A stretch of DNA of 64,000 nucleotides from Actinoplanes sp. SE50/110 (GTDB lineage Bacteria > Actinomycetota > Actinomycetes > Mycobacteriales > Micromonosporaceae). Made by a program: the position numbers and the translations under genes. The notes under the pieces are model-generated. The model was given only the letters and a program-made list of their open reading frames with translations. It did not search any database and was not told the DNA's origin. This document shows, piece after piece, positions 55,454 through 63,817 of this stretch (position 1 is the stretch's first letter; each line of letters begins with the position of its first letter). The stretch covers positions 3,443,001-3,507,000 of the forward strand of contig NZ_LT827010.1 of assembly GCF_900119315.1 (NCBI RefSeq), given 5' to 3'.

Positions 55454-56563
55454 ATGTCCGCAGACCTTCGCCCCGCCACCTGGCTGGACGCGCCGATCGG
55501 CCTCGCGCCCCAGGTCAGCCTGGTCGACGGAGCCGACGGCAACCCGCTGCTCTTCGACGCCGAGACCGGCACCTACGTGCGTCTGAGCCGGACCGGCGCC
55601 CGCCTCGTCCCGCTGCTCGACGGCAGCCGCACCGGCGTCGCGCTGCTCGACGCGGCCACCCGCTCCCGTGGCCCGGACGGCGTCCGCGACCGCTCCCCGG
55701 CCCTGCTGTCGTTCCTCACCGACCTGCGGGCCGCCGGCGTGCTCACCGTCGCCCCCGAACCGCGCCGCGGCCGCCGCCGCTGGTTTCCCTGGCTGATCCG
55801 GCTCACCCCGCGCGTCCGGATCCCGGCCCGGCACCTCAACCTGCTGCTGCGCCCGCCGGCCCGGCTGCTCACCCGCTTCCCGCGCGGCGCGCTCAGCACC
55901 GCCCTGCTGCTCGCCGCGGCGGCCACCGCGGCCATCGCCCTCGCGCTGCTCGCCCCCGGGCCGCCGTCCTTCGTCGGCCCGCCGTGGCTGCTGATCGTCG
56001 GTGCGCTGGTGGTCCAGGCCGCCGTCCACGAGATGGGCCACGCCACCGTCTGCCAGGCGCTCGGCGTTCCGGTCCGGGAGGCCGGGATCAAGCTGTTCTT
56101 CTGGCTCCTCCCGATGACCTACGTCGACCGCACCGACGCCTACCGGGTGCGCTCCCGCACCGGCCGCGCCGCGGTCGCCCTGATCGGCCCCCTGGTCGAT
56201 CTGCTCGCCGCCGGTCTCACCGGTCTGCTCGTGCTGACCGCGCCGGACCGCTTCGCCGACCTGCGCTGGCTGCTGGGCATGCAGCTGTTCGTCGTCCTGA
56301 ACAACCTCAACCCGCTGCTGCCCCTCACCGACGGCCACCACGCCATGGAAGCCGCCATGGGCGAGCTGAACCTGCGCGACCGCGCCTTCCGCTACCTGGG
56401 CCACGTCCTGTTCCGGATGCCGCTCTCCGCCGCCCACCAGGCCGTCTCCGCCACCCGCCGCGGCATCTACCTGCTGTACGGCCTGGTCAGCGCCGCCTAT
56501 CTGGCCCTGCTCCTCACCATGATCGGCACCAACTACTACCGCCTGCTCGCCGCCGCCTTCTAG
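55454..56563 (+). CDS. Membrane M50 (site-2-type) metalloprotease with PqqD-like N-terminus
   Basis: This 369-residue protein starts with a soluble domain of about 110 residues resembling PqqD or a RiPP recognition element (LFDAETGTYVRLSRTGARLV, ALLSFLTDLRAAGVL). Several membrane helices follow. The zinc motif HEMGH lies near residue 192, and the partner motif appears as LNPLLPLTDGHHA. It resembles putative peptide zinc metalloproteases such as YydH. In this cluster it is the candidate for leader removal and perhaps export, since no ABC transporter is present. ATG 55454 follows GGAGAGG. Confidence 0.8.
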   Translation: MSADLRPATWLDAPIGLAPQVSLVDGADGNPLLFDAETGTYVRLSRTGARLVPLLDGSRTGVALLDAATRSRGPDGVRDRSPALLSFLTDLRAAGVLTVAPEPRRGRRRWFPWLIRLTPRVRIPARHLNLLLRPPARLLTRFPRGALSTALLLAAAATAAIALALLAPGPPSFVGPPWLLIVGALVVQAAVHEMGHATVCQALGVPVREAGIKLFFWLLPMTYVDRTDAYRVRSRTGRAAVALIGPLVDLLAAGLTGLLVLTAPDRFADLRWLLGMQLFVVLNNLNPLLPLTDGHHAMEAAMGELNLRDRAFRYLGHVLFRMPLSAAHQAVSATRRGIYLLYGLVSAAYLALLLTMIGTNYYRLLAAAF

Positions 56564-56949
56564 CCCGCCGAGCCCGGTCGGCGCCCGCTCCTGATCGGAT
56601 CGTCCGAGCCGGAACGGCCGGCAGCCCGGTCACCGTGACGCCGGGTGCCCGGTACGGTTCCGCGGTCGCGCGACGGGCGGTCCAGGGTCACACGGTGCCT
56701 CACACGTGCGCCGGTCATCGTGGGATGACTCGAGTCGTTCGGTGACGCGACGACCTGGTGGGCGCGCTGCGCCGGTGCATCGCGGATTGCGCTGCTGCCT
56801 CGGGCAGCCGGCCTGGTCAGGGTGGCGACAGGCCGGCCGTCGCCGGTGACACCTGGGTGGACGTGTGGTCGCTGCGGGCCGGTGCGCTTGGCGTACCTCG
56901 GCGGGCGGGGTGGACGATCCGCTGCGGCTGGTCTGCCGGCGCGGCGCGG
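56564..56949. other. Intergenic region without recognised gene
   Basis: The 386 bases between the M50 and murQ genes hold no supported gene. A plus-strand frame from 56758 encodes about 69 residues (LRRCIADCAAASGSRPGQGG) but matches no family I know and lacks a ribosome site. Both flanking genes end here, so at most terminators are expected. Confidence 0.4.
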
Positions 56950-57855
56950 TCAGAGGAGCAGGCGTAGGGCGCGGTGGACGTTGCGGTCCACGGTGGTCAG
57001 GGCGCGGGCCGCGCTGTCGATGCCGACGTCGGCGAGCAGGGCGACCAGGGCGACCTTGGCGTCCCCGTCGGCCTCCTGCAGGGCGGTCTCGCAGGAGGCC
57101 GGGGAGACCCCGGTCGCCTCGGCCAGGATCCGGATCTGCCGGTCGCGGAGTTTGGCGTTGCTGGCCAGCATGTCGGTCATCAGGTTGGACCAGGTCCGGC
57201 CGAGCCGCACCATGGTGGCCGTGGAGAAGGCGTTGAGCACCATCTTCTGCGCGGTCCCGGCCTTCATCCGGGTCGACCCGGTGAGCACTTCCGGACCGGT
57301 GTCCGGGGCGATGTGCACGTCCACCTCGGCGGCCATCGGCGACGCCGGGTTCGCCGAGATCAGGACGGTCTTCGCGCCCGCGGCGCGCGCCTGGGCCAGG
57401 GCGGCGCGGACGTACGGCGTACTCCCGCTGGCGGTGACCCCGACGCCGACGTCTCCGGCGACGACCGCGGTGGCCGCCGCGGCGCCGGCGAACTCGTCGT
57501 CCTCGGCGTCCTCGGCCGGGCGGGTCAGTGCCGGCAGGCCGCCGGCCAGGTGGGCGACGACCCGGTCGGGGGCCAGGCCGAAGGTCGGGATGAGCTCGGC
57601 GGCGTCGAGCACGGCGATGCGTCCGGAGGTGCCGGCGCCGAAGTAGTGCACCCGGTTGCCGTCGGTGAGCGCACTGACCGCGAGCTCGACCGCGGCGGCC
57701 AGCTCGGGCAGCACCGCGGTGACGGCCGGCGCGACCAGGCGGTCCTCCGCGTTGATCAGGCACAGCAGGTCGAGCGTGGACATCCGGTCCATGGTGGTGC
57801 TGCGCGGGTTGCGCTCCTCGGTGCGCGACAGCGACGCTTCCTCGACGTGCCTCAT
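56950..57855 (-). CDS. murQ: N-acetylmuramic acid 6-phosphate etherase
   Basis: This 301-residue SIS-fold enzyme cleaves the lactyl ether of MurNAc-6-phosphate to GlcNAc-6-phosphate and lactate in cell-wall recycling. Motifs are TEERNPRSTTMDRMSTLDLL, INAED, HYFGAGTSGRIAVLDAAEL and STRMKAGTAQKMVLNAFSTA. ATG 57855 overlaps the murR stop by one base (TGATG), so the pair is coupled. No MurK-type kinase gene is seen in the window to supply the phosphate. Confidence 0.95.
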   Translation of the reverse strand: MRHVEEASLSRTEERNPRSTTMDRMSTLDLLCLINAEDRLVAPAVTAVLPELAAAVELAVSALTDGNRVHYFGAGTSGRIAVLDAAELIPTFGLAPDRVVAHLAGGLPALTRPAEDAEDDEFAGAAAATAVVAGDVGVGVTASGSTPYVRAALAQARAAGAKTVLISANPASPMAAEVDVHIAPDTGPEVLTGSTRMKAGTAQKMVLNAFSTATMVRLGRTWSNLMTDMLASNAKLRDRQIRILAEATGVSPASCETALQEADGDAKVALVALLADVGIDSAARALTTVDRNVHRALRLLL

Positions 57856-58751
57856 CAGTGCCTCCGGTCAGCGCCCAGCCGGCGCGGCTGGACGGCGGTG
57901 TAGGTGGCGTCCAGAGCTGCCCTGGTCTGCTGGTAGGTGCGCTGGGCGACCCCGACGAACACGCAGTCGATGACGGTGAGCTGGGCCAGCCGGCTGGCCA
58001 TCGCGCCGGAGCGGAACGTCGTCTCGCGGGCCGCGGTGGTCAGCACGAGGTCGGCGACCCGGGTGATCGGCGATTTCGGGAAGTTGGTCAGCGCGACGGT
58101 GCGAGCGCCGTGCCGGCCGGCCTCGGCGAACGCGTCGATGGTGTCGATGGTGGCGCCGGTGTGCGAGATGCCGACCGCGACGTCCCGCTCGTCGAGCAGG
58201 GCGGCACTGGTCAGGGCCAGGTGGGTGTCGCTCCACGCGTAGGCCACCCGGCCGATCCGGTGCAGTTTGAGCTGGAGGTCCAAGGCGACGAAGGCGCTCG
58301 CGCCGACCCCGTAGATGTCGACCCGGCGGGCCCCGGCGATCAGGTCGACGACCTGCTCCAGGACGGCGAGGTCGAGCTGGGTGGCGGTCTCCTCGACGGC
58401 CCGCGCGTCGGCGAAGGCGATCTTCTTGACCACCTGGCCGAGGTCGTCGCTCTGGCTGATGTCGCTGCCGACCGGCTCGTCGTCGCCGGCCGCCCCGGAC
58501 GCGCGGCCGGCCTCGGCGGCCAGGGTGAGCCGCAGCTGGGAGTATCCGTTGAAGCCCATCGCCCGGCAGAACCGGATGACCGTGGTCTCGCTGGCGCCGG
58601 CCCGCTCGGCCAGGCCGGTGATGGTGAGCCGGGCCGCGGTGTCGGCCTCCTCGACGATCACCCGGGCGACGCGCTGCTCGGCGGGGGAGAGCGCGGGGAG
58701 CAGGCCGCGGGCCCGTACCACGATGGTGTCGCCGCCCTGTCGTCCGGTCAT
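57855..58751 (-). CDS. MurR/RpiR-family transcriptional regulator
   Basis: This 298-residue regulator has an N-terminal RpiR helix-turn-helix (ITGLAERAGASETTVIRFCR) and a C-terminal SIS domain (RVDIYGVGASAFVALDLQLK; VGISHTGATIDTID) that senses a sugar phosphate, in this context probably MurNAc-6-phosphate. ATG 58751 has AAGGAA about nine bases upstream; TTG 58787 would add 12 residues. It sits between namZ and murQ and probably controls the whole locus. Confidence 0.9.
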   Translation of the reverse strand: MTGRQGGDTIVVRARGLLPALSPAEQRVARVIVEEADTAARLTITGLAERAGASETTVIRFCRAMGFNGYSQLRLTLAAEAGRASGAAGDDEPVGSDISQSDDLGQVVKKIAFADARAVEETATQLDLAVLEQVVDLIAGARRVDIYGVGASAFVALDLQLKLHRIGRVAYAWSDTHLALTSAALLDERDVAVGISHTGATIDTIDAFAEAGRHGARTVALTNFPKSPITRVADLVLTTAARETTFRSGAMASRLAQLTVIDCVFVGVAQRTYQQTRAALDATYTAVQPRRLGADRRH

Positions 58752-58752
58752 G

Positions 58753-58765
58753 GAGAAAAGTTTCC
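58753..58765. promoter_or_regulatory. Candidate MurR/RpiR site at murR
   Basis: GAGAAAAGTTTCC overlaps the murR ribosome site. It matches GAAGAAAATTTCC at 60212-60224, upstream of the divergent operon, at 10 of 13 positions, and both show a GAAA/TTTC inverted half-site pair. Shared control by MurR is inferred. Confidence 0.3.
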
Positions 58766-58814
58766 TTCGATCGGCGCTGTCCGTCAATTGTCTCCGTCGG
58801 CGTGGCGGCAGGCC

Positions 58815-60065
58815 TCACCGGCGCGCATAGAGCAGGTAGGGCTGCCGGCGCTGGTCGAAGGCGGCCAGCTCACCGGCCCACGCCCCGGTCACCTCGTCGA
58901 CGCCCGCGCCCGCGTCGATCATCGTGCGCAGCCGGGACGACCCGGTGAGCAGATCGATCCAATACGTCGCGCCACTGTCGACCCGCCAGGCGAAGGCGGC
59001 CTCCCGGCGCGCCTCGGTCAGCATGCCCACGGCGGTGCGGATCGGGTCGTACGCCCGCGGGTCGATGACCTTGATCTCGACCCCCGCGCACAGCCGGCCG
59101 GCGAACTTGTCGACCGTGGGCGTGAAGTAGGCCTCGCGGAACGCGACGCCGGGCAACCCCAGCGCGGCCACCCGGTCGTGCCAGCGGAAGCCGAAGCCGG
59201 GGCCGCCGATCAGCTCGAACGGCCGGGTGGTGCCGCGCCCCTCGGAGAGCGCGGCGACGCCCTCGACCATGCCGGTGCCGGGATAGACGAGCGCGGTGTC
59301 CGGGGTGGGCATGTTCGGGCTGGGCAGCACCCACGGCAGGTCGGTGTCGCCGGCCCGGAGCCCGCCGGTCCACCCGCGGCAGCTGATCACTTCCGGCCGG
59401 GCCGGCCGCCCGGCCGCGGCGGGGACGAACTCGCCGTCGTAGAACCGGGCCAGCTCGCCCACGGTCATCCCGTGCTGCTGGGCGATCCGGAGCCGGCCGA
59501 CCCCGGAGGTGTAGCCGTCGGTCATCATCGGGCCGGCCGCGTGTCCGCCGATCGGATTCGGACGGTCCAGCACGACGTAGCGCAAACCGAGCCGGGCCGC
59601 GGCGACCATCGAGTCGTACAGCGTGTAGATGTAGGTGTAGAACCGCGCCCCGACGTCCTGCAGGTCGAAGACGACGGTCCGCACGCCGGCCGCGCGGAAC
59701 ATCGCCAGCCACCGCTGCGGGTCGGCGGCGTAGGCGTCGTACACGGTCAGTCCGGTGCGCGCGTCGGTGCCGGTGCCCTCGCCGCCGCCGGCCTGCGCCG
59801 AGCCGCGGAACCCGTGCTCCGGGCCGAACACCCCGCCGATCTCGATCCCGGCCGCGTGCATCAGGTCGACCACGTGCCGGTACCGCCGGTCGACGGCGGT
59901 CGGGTTGGCCACCACGCCGATCCGCTGGCCTTTCAGGGGGGCCCAGCCGTCCGCCGCCAGCCGATCCGATCCGGTCACCACCGGGACGCGGGACGGCGGG
60001 GCGGACGCGCCGGCGCCGGTGGACAGGGCGACCGTGCCGGCCAGGAACCCGCGTCGGTTCAGCAA
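58815..60065 (-). CDS. namZ: Exo-beta-N-acetylmuramidase NamZ-like (DUF1343)
   Basis: This protein of about 416 residues has a Tat-type leader (LNRRGFLAGTVALSTG) and the DUF1343/GH171 domain: RIGVVANPTAVDRRYRHVVD, FGPEHGFRG, VVFDLQDVGARFYTYIYTLY, VLDRPNPIGG, and LPWVLPSPNMPTPDTAL. NamZ removes MurNAc from the non-reducing end of peptidoglycan chains. TTG 60065 lies eight bases after GGAG and places the twin arginines correctly; GTG 60074 is the alternative. It leads the leftward operon with murR and murQ. Confidence 0.9.
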   Translation of the reverse strand: MLNRRGFLAGTVALSTGAGASAPPSRVPVVTGSDRLAADGWAPLKGQRIGVVANPTAVDRRYRHVVDLMHAAGIEIGGVFGPEHGFRGSAQAGGGEGTGTDARTGLTVYDAYAADPQRWLAMFRAAGVRTVVFDLQDVGARFYTYIYTLYDSMVAAARLGLRYVVLDRPNPIGGHAAGPMMTDGYTSGVGRLRIAQQHGMTVGELARFYDGEFVPAAAGRPARPEVISCRGWTGGLRAGDTDLPWVLPSPNMPTPDTALVYPGTGMVEGVAALSEGRGTTRPFELIGGPGFGFRWHDRVAALGLPGVAFREAYFTPTVDKFAGRLCAGVEIKVIDPRAYDPIRTAVGMLTEARREAAFAWRVDSGATYWIDLLTGSSRLRTMIDAGAGVDEVTGAWAGELAAFDQRRQPYLLYARR

Positions 60066-60211
60066 AGGGATCACTCCGAGGTGGTACTTCGCCGGTTGGT
60101 GGCGGTAACGACGGGCGAAGCGTCCAGAGTGACGGTACGCGGTCGCATGATCACTGAAGGTATTCCAGTGACGGAGGGGTAGCAAGAACCTTCCGTCGCC
60201 GCGCGCGTCGC

Positions 60212-60224
60212 GAAGAAAATTTCC
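60212..60224. promoter_or_regulatory. Candidate MurR/RpiR site upstream of the hydrolase/transport operon
   Basis: GAAGAAAATTTCC lies 24-36 bases before ATG 60248 in the divergent gap 60066-60247, and pairs with the similar site at murR. The same gap also contains CACTG-N9-CAGTG around 60155. Confidence 0.3.
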
Positions 60225-60247
60225 GGATCGGGGAACGGAGGCCGTCG

Positions 60248-61480
60248 ATGGTCAGGCTCGTGCTCAGCGTGGCGGTCGGGCTCGTCACCGGCCTGCCCGC
60301 GGTCACCCCGGCCGACGTGGCGTTCCGGCACGACGTGCTGCGCCCGGGCACCGCCGCACAGGCCGGTCTGCGACCCGCTCCGATCGGCGAACTGCGCGAT
60401 GTCGCGGCGGCCCACCTGCGGCCGACACCCGACCACCCCGGGCACCCGTCGTACGCCGGTGCCACCGTGCTCGCCGCGCACCACGGCATCGTGGTGGCCC
60501 GCTTCGCGGTGGGTGACGCGGTCCGCTACACCGCGACCGCCGCCGGGATCGCCGAGCTGCCGCCCGCCCGGCGCGTCCCGGCCCGGGTGGACACCATCTG
60601 GGACCTGGCGTCGCTCACCAAACTGTTCACCACGATCGTGGTGCTGCAGCAGGTGCAGGCCGGGCGGGTGGGCCTGGACGCGCCGGTCGCCGCGTACGTG
60701 CCGGAGTTCGCGGCCGGTGGCAAGGCCGCGGTCACCGTCCGGCAGCTGCTCACCCACACCTCCGGGCTGCCCGCGTTCCGGCCGCTCTACGCCACCGAGC
60801 CGACCCCCGCGGCCCGGCTCGCCGCGGCGCTGCGCACGCCGGTCACCCCGGGGACCACGCCCGGCCGGCAGTACGTCTACTCCGACCTCGGCATGATCGC
60901 GCTCGGCGTGCTGGTCGAACGGGTCACAGGCAGGCGCCTGGACCGGGTGGTGCACGACGGGGTGACCGGGCCGCTCGGCATGCGCGACACCGGCTACCGG
61001 CCGGGGCGCGCGGCGCGTCACCGGATCGCGGCGACGGAATATCAGCCGCACGTCCATCGTGGTCTGGTCCGGGGGGTCGTGCACGACGAGAACGCCTGGG
61101 CGCTGGGCGGCGTGGCCGGGCACGCCGGGATCTTCGCCACCGTGGACGACCTCGCCGTGCTCTGCCAGACGCTGCTCGACGGCGGCGAGTACCACGGGCA
61201 CCGGATCCTGTCCGCGGCGATGGTCCGCGCGGCGCTCACCGCGAACCCCGGCGGCCGCGGGCTCGGCTTCGAGCTGGCCGCCCGCACCTACATGGGCGGC
61301 CTGACGTCACCCGTCACTTTCGGACACACCGGGTTCACCGGCACGTCCGTGGTGATCGACCCGGTGCGTCAGTCCTTCCTCATCCTGCTCAGCAACCGGG
61401 TGCATCCGGACCGGGCGTGGGGCACCGACACCGCGGCCCGCCGGGCGCTGGCCGACGCGTTCGCCGCCGCCCATCCGTGA
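60248..61480 (+). CDS. Secreted serine hydrolase, class C beta-lactamase/DD-peptidase fold
   Basis: This 410-residue protein has an N-terminal signal peptide (LVLSVAVGLVTGLPAVTPA) and penicillin-binding-like motifs: SLTK (Ser122, Lys125), YSD in QYVYSDLGMIALG, and HTGFTG near the end. Members of this group near namZ and murQ are thought to trim peptide or amide groups of cell-wall fragments (AmpC/EstB/NagZ-partner-like); the exact reaction is unknown. ATG 60248 follows ACGGAGG. The binding-protein gene follows after 23 bases. Confidence 0.85.
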   Translation: MVRLVLSVAVGLVTGLPAVTPADVAFRHDVLRPGTAAQAGLRPAPIGELRDVAAAHLRPTPDHPGHPSYAGATVLAAHHGIVVARFAVGDAVRYTATAAGIAELPPARRVPARVDTIWDLASLTKLFTTIVVLQQVQAGRVGLDAPVAAYVPEFAAGGKAAVTVRQLLTHTSGLPAFRPLYATEPTPAARLAAALRTPVTPGTTPGRQYVYSDLGMIALGVLVERVTGRRLDRVVHDGVTGPLGMRDTGYRPGRAARHRIAATEYQPHVHRGLVRGVVHDENAWALGGVAGHAGIFATVDDLAVLCQTLLDGGEYHGHRILSAAMVRAALTANPGGRGLGFELAARTYMGGLTSPVTFGHTGFTGTSVVIDPVRQSFLILLSNRVHPDRAWGTDTAARRALADAFAAAHP

Positions 61481-61503
61481 TCGACAAAAGTCAGGAGACG
61501 ACC

Positions 61504-62910
61504 ATGGAGTACGACGTGAGCAGGCGCGACCTGCTCCGGTGCGCCGCCGGGGTGGCCGCCGTGGGCGCCCTCGGCGGATGCGCCCTGGGCGGCGGCGACG
61601 TGCCCGGCGACCCCACCGTGACCCGGCCGGTCAGCGCGGCCAACCCGCTCGGCGTGCCGGCGGACGCCCCCCTCGAAGTGGTGATCTTCAACGGCGGGTT
61701 CGGCGAGGACTACGCCCGGGAGCACGAGGCGCGCTACCGGCAGCGGTACCCGCGGGCGCGGATCCGGCACTCGGCGACCCAGCAGATCGCCGAGACGCTG
61801 CAACCCCGGTTCGTCGCCGGCGACCCGCCCGACGTGGTCGACAACTCCGGCGGCAGCCAGATCGACTTCAACGCGCTGGTCGGCCAGGGCGCGCTGGCCG
61901 ACCTGACCGACCTGCTCGACGCGCCCAGCCTGGACGACCCGACCGTGCGGGTGCGCGACACCCTGCTGCCGGGGATCGTCGAGGTGGGGTCGTACGGCGG
62001 CAGGTTCCTGACCCTCAACTACGCCTATTCGGCGTACGGGATCTGGTATTCGCGCAAGCTCTTCGAGGCGCGCGGCTGGAGCTATCCGCGCACCTGGGAC
62101 GAGATGATCGCCCTGTGCCGGCGGATCAAGGCGGCCGGCATCGCCCCGTGGACCTACCCGGGGGTGCATGCCCGATACATGAGCTGGCCGATCCTGGCGG
62201 CCGCCGCCAAACTCGGCGGCCTCGGCGTGCTCAAGGCGATCGACAACCTGGAGCCGGGCGCCTGGCGCCACGAGGCGGTGCGGACCGCCGCCGAGGCGTA
62301 CCGCCAGCTGGCCGTCGACGGATTCCTGCAGCCGGGCGCCGCCGGCATGGACCACATCCAGGCGCAGACCGAATGGTGCCGGGGGCGGGCCGCCTTCGTC
62401 TCCTGCGGATCCTGGCTGGAGAACGAGATGAGGTCGGTGACACCGCCCGATTTCGCGATGACCGTGGCACCCACCCCCAGCTTCACCGCTACCGACAGCA
62501 TGCCGTTCACGGCGTTCCGCGGCACCGGCAGCGAACCGTTCATCGTCCCGGCGAAGGCGAAGAACGTCCGTGGCGGCCTGGAATACCTGCGCATCATGCT
62601 GTCCAGGACGGCCGCCGCCGCCTTCACCACCCGGGTCGGCAGCCTGACCGCGGTGGCCGGCGCCACCGGGGGGCAGCCGCTCAGCGCCGGGCTGACCGCG
62701 GTCACCGCGATGGTCGACGCGTCCCGGGGCTCGGCGTTCACCTGGCTCTACGCCACCTACTACCGCAAGCTGGAACGGGAACGGGTGAACGCGGCCACCC
62801 TCGACCTGCTGACCGGGCGCTGCACCGGCGCCCAATGGTGCGACCGGATCCAGCGGTCCGCCGACGAATGCGCCGCGGATCCGGGTGTCAAGAAGTACCA
62901 GCGGGTCTGA
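61504..62910 (+). CDS. NgcE-like sugar-binding lipoprotein of ABC transporter
   Basis: This 468-residue extracellular solute-binding protein has a twin-arginine start (SRRDLLRCAAG) and a lipobox LGGC. Conserved stretches VVIFNGGFGEDYAREHE, TQQIAETLQPRFVAGDPPDV and LADLTDLLDAPSLDDPT closely recall NgcE, the GlcNAc/diacetylchitobiose-binding protein of Streptomyces. In this locus it may instead take up MurNAc or GlcNAc-MurNAc. ATG 61504 follows AGGAGA. Confidence 0.88.
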   Translation: MEYDVSRRDLLRCAAGVAAVGALGGCALGGGDVPGDPTVTRPVSAANPLGVPADAPLEVVIFNGGFGEDYAREHEARYRQRYPRARIRHSATQQIAETLQPRFVAGDPPDVVDNSGGSQIDFNALVGQGALADLTDLLDAPSLDDPTVRVRDTLLPGIVEVGSYGGRFLTLNYAYSAYGIWYSRKLFEARGWSYPRTWDEMIALCRRIKAAGIAPWTYPGVHARYMSWPILAAAAKLGGLGVLKAIDNLEPGAWRHEAVRTAAEAYRQLAVDGFLQPGAAGMDHIQAQTEWCRGRAAFVSCGSWLENEMRSVTPPDFAMTVAPTPSFTATDSMPFTAFRGTGSEPFIVPAKAKNVRGGLEYLRIMLSRTAAAAFTTRVGSLTAVAGATGGQPLSAGLTAVTAMVDASRGSAFTWLYATYYRKLERERVNAATLDLLTGRCTGAQWCDRIQRSADECAADPGVKKYQRV

Positions 62911-62911
62911 G

Positions 62912-63817
62912 ATGCGCGGCAGACGACCGTTCATCGCGGCCTTCCTGATCCCGTCCCTGCTGCTGTACGGCGTCTTCGTGGTGTCGCCGTACGCGCAGGC
63001 GTTCCCGATCGCCGGCACCGACTGGGCGGGGCTGTCACCGTCGTACGACTTCGTCGGCCTGGACAATTTCCGGCGGCTGCTCGGCGACGCGTACTTCTGG
63101 ACCGCGCTGCGGCACAACGGGCTGCTGCTCGTGCTGCTGCCGGTGGTGACGATCACGCTCGGACTGTTCTTCGCCTCGATGATCAGCGTGGGGGGACGGG
63201 GCGACCGGGCCGGGATCCACGGCGTACGCGGCTCGGGTTTCTATCGGGTGGTCTACTTCTTTCCGCAGGTGCTGTCCGTGGCCATCGTCGGCGTGCTGTG
63301 GAAACAGATGTACGGGCCGAACACCGGGCTGGTCAACGGAACACTGCGCGCGATCGGCCTGGAACGGTTCACCACGCCCTGGCTCGGCGACCCGCGGTTC
63401 GCGTTCTGGTGCGTGTTCGCCGTTCTCGTCTGGATGAACGTCGGCTTCTACGTGGTGCTGTTCAGCGCCGCCATGCAGGCCGTGCCGCGGGACCTGTACG
63501 AGGCGGCGCTGCTGGACGGCGCGAACCGGCTCACCACCCTGGTCCGGCTGACCGTGCCGCTGCTCTGGGACACCATCCAGGTGGCCTGGGTGTATCTGGC
63601 GATCATCGCGATGGACGGATTCGCCATCGTGCAGCTCGTCACCGACGGCGGCCCCGGATCGGCGTCCGACGTGGTCGGCCTGCGGCTCTACCGGACGGCG
63701 TTCGGCGACGGCCGCTTCGGCTACGCGTCGGCGATCGGGGTGGCGATGTTCTTCCTGACCCTCACCGTGGCCGCGATGTTCCTGCGGGTCACCCGCCGGG
63801 AGACGGTGGAGCTGTGA
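62912..63817 (+). CDS. ABC transporter permease (NgcF-like)
   Basis: This 301-residue protein has six membrane helices and the MalF-type EAA loop (LYEAALLDGANRLTTLVRLT). It starts one base after the binding-protein stop and overlaps the next permease by GTGA, so the three form one transcript. It would form the channel with the next gene product; the ATPase may be a shared MsiK encoded elsewhere. Confidence 0.92.
   Translation: MRGRRPFIAAFLIPSLLLYGVFVVSPYAQAFPIAGTDWAGLSPSYDFVGLDNFRRLLGDAYFWTALRHNGLLLVLLPVVTITLGLFFASMISVGGRGDRAGIHGVRGSGFYRVVYFFPQVLSVAIVGVLWKQMYGPNTGLVNGTLRAIGLERFTTPWLGDPRFAFWCVFAVLVWMNVGFYVVLFSAAMQAVPRDLYEAALLDGANRLTTLVRLTVPLLWDTIQVAWVYLAIIAMDGFAIVQLVTDGGPGSASDVVGLRLYRTAFGDGRFGYASAIGVAMFFLTLTVAAMFLRVTRRETVEL

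Noticed and set aside
57858..60182. Plus-strand frame of 774 codons opposite murR and namZ
   Set aside because: Shadow of high-GC coding sequence; no recognisable motif, while the minus-strand genes are unmistakable.
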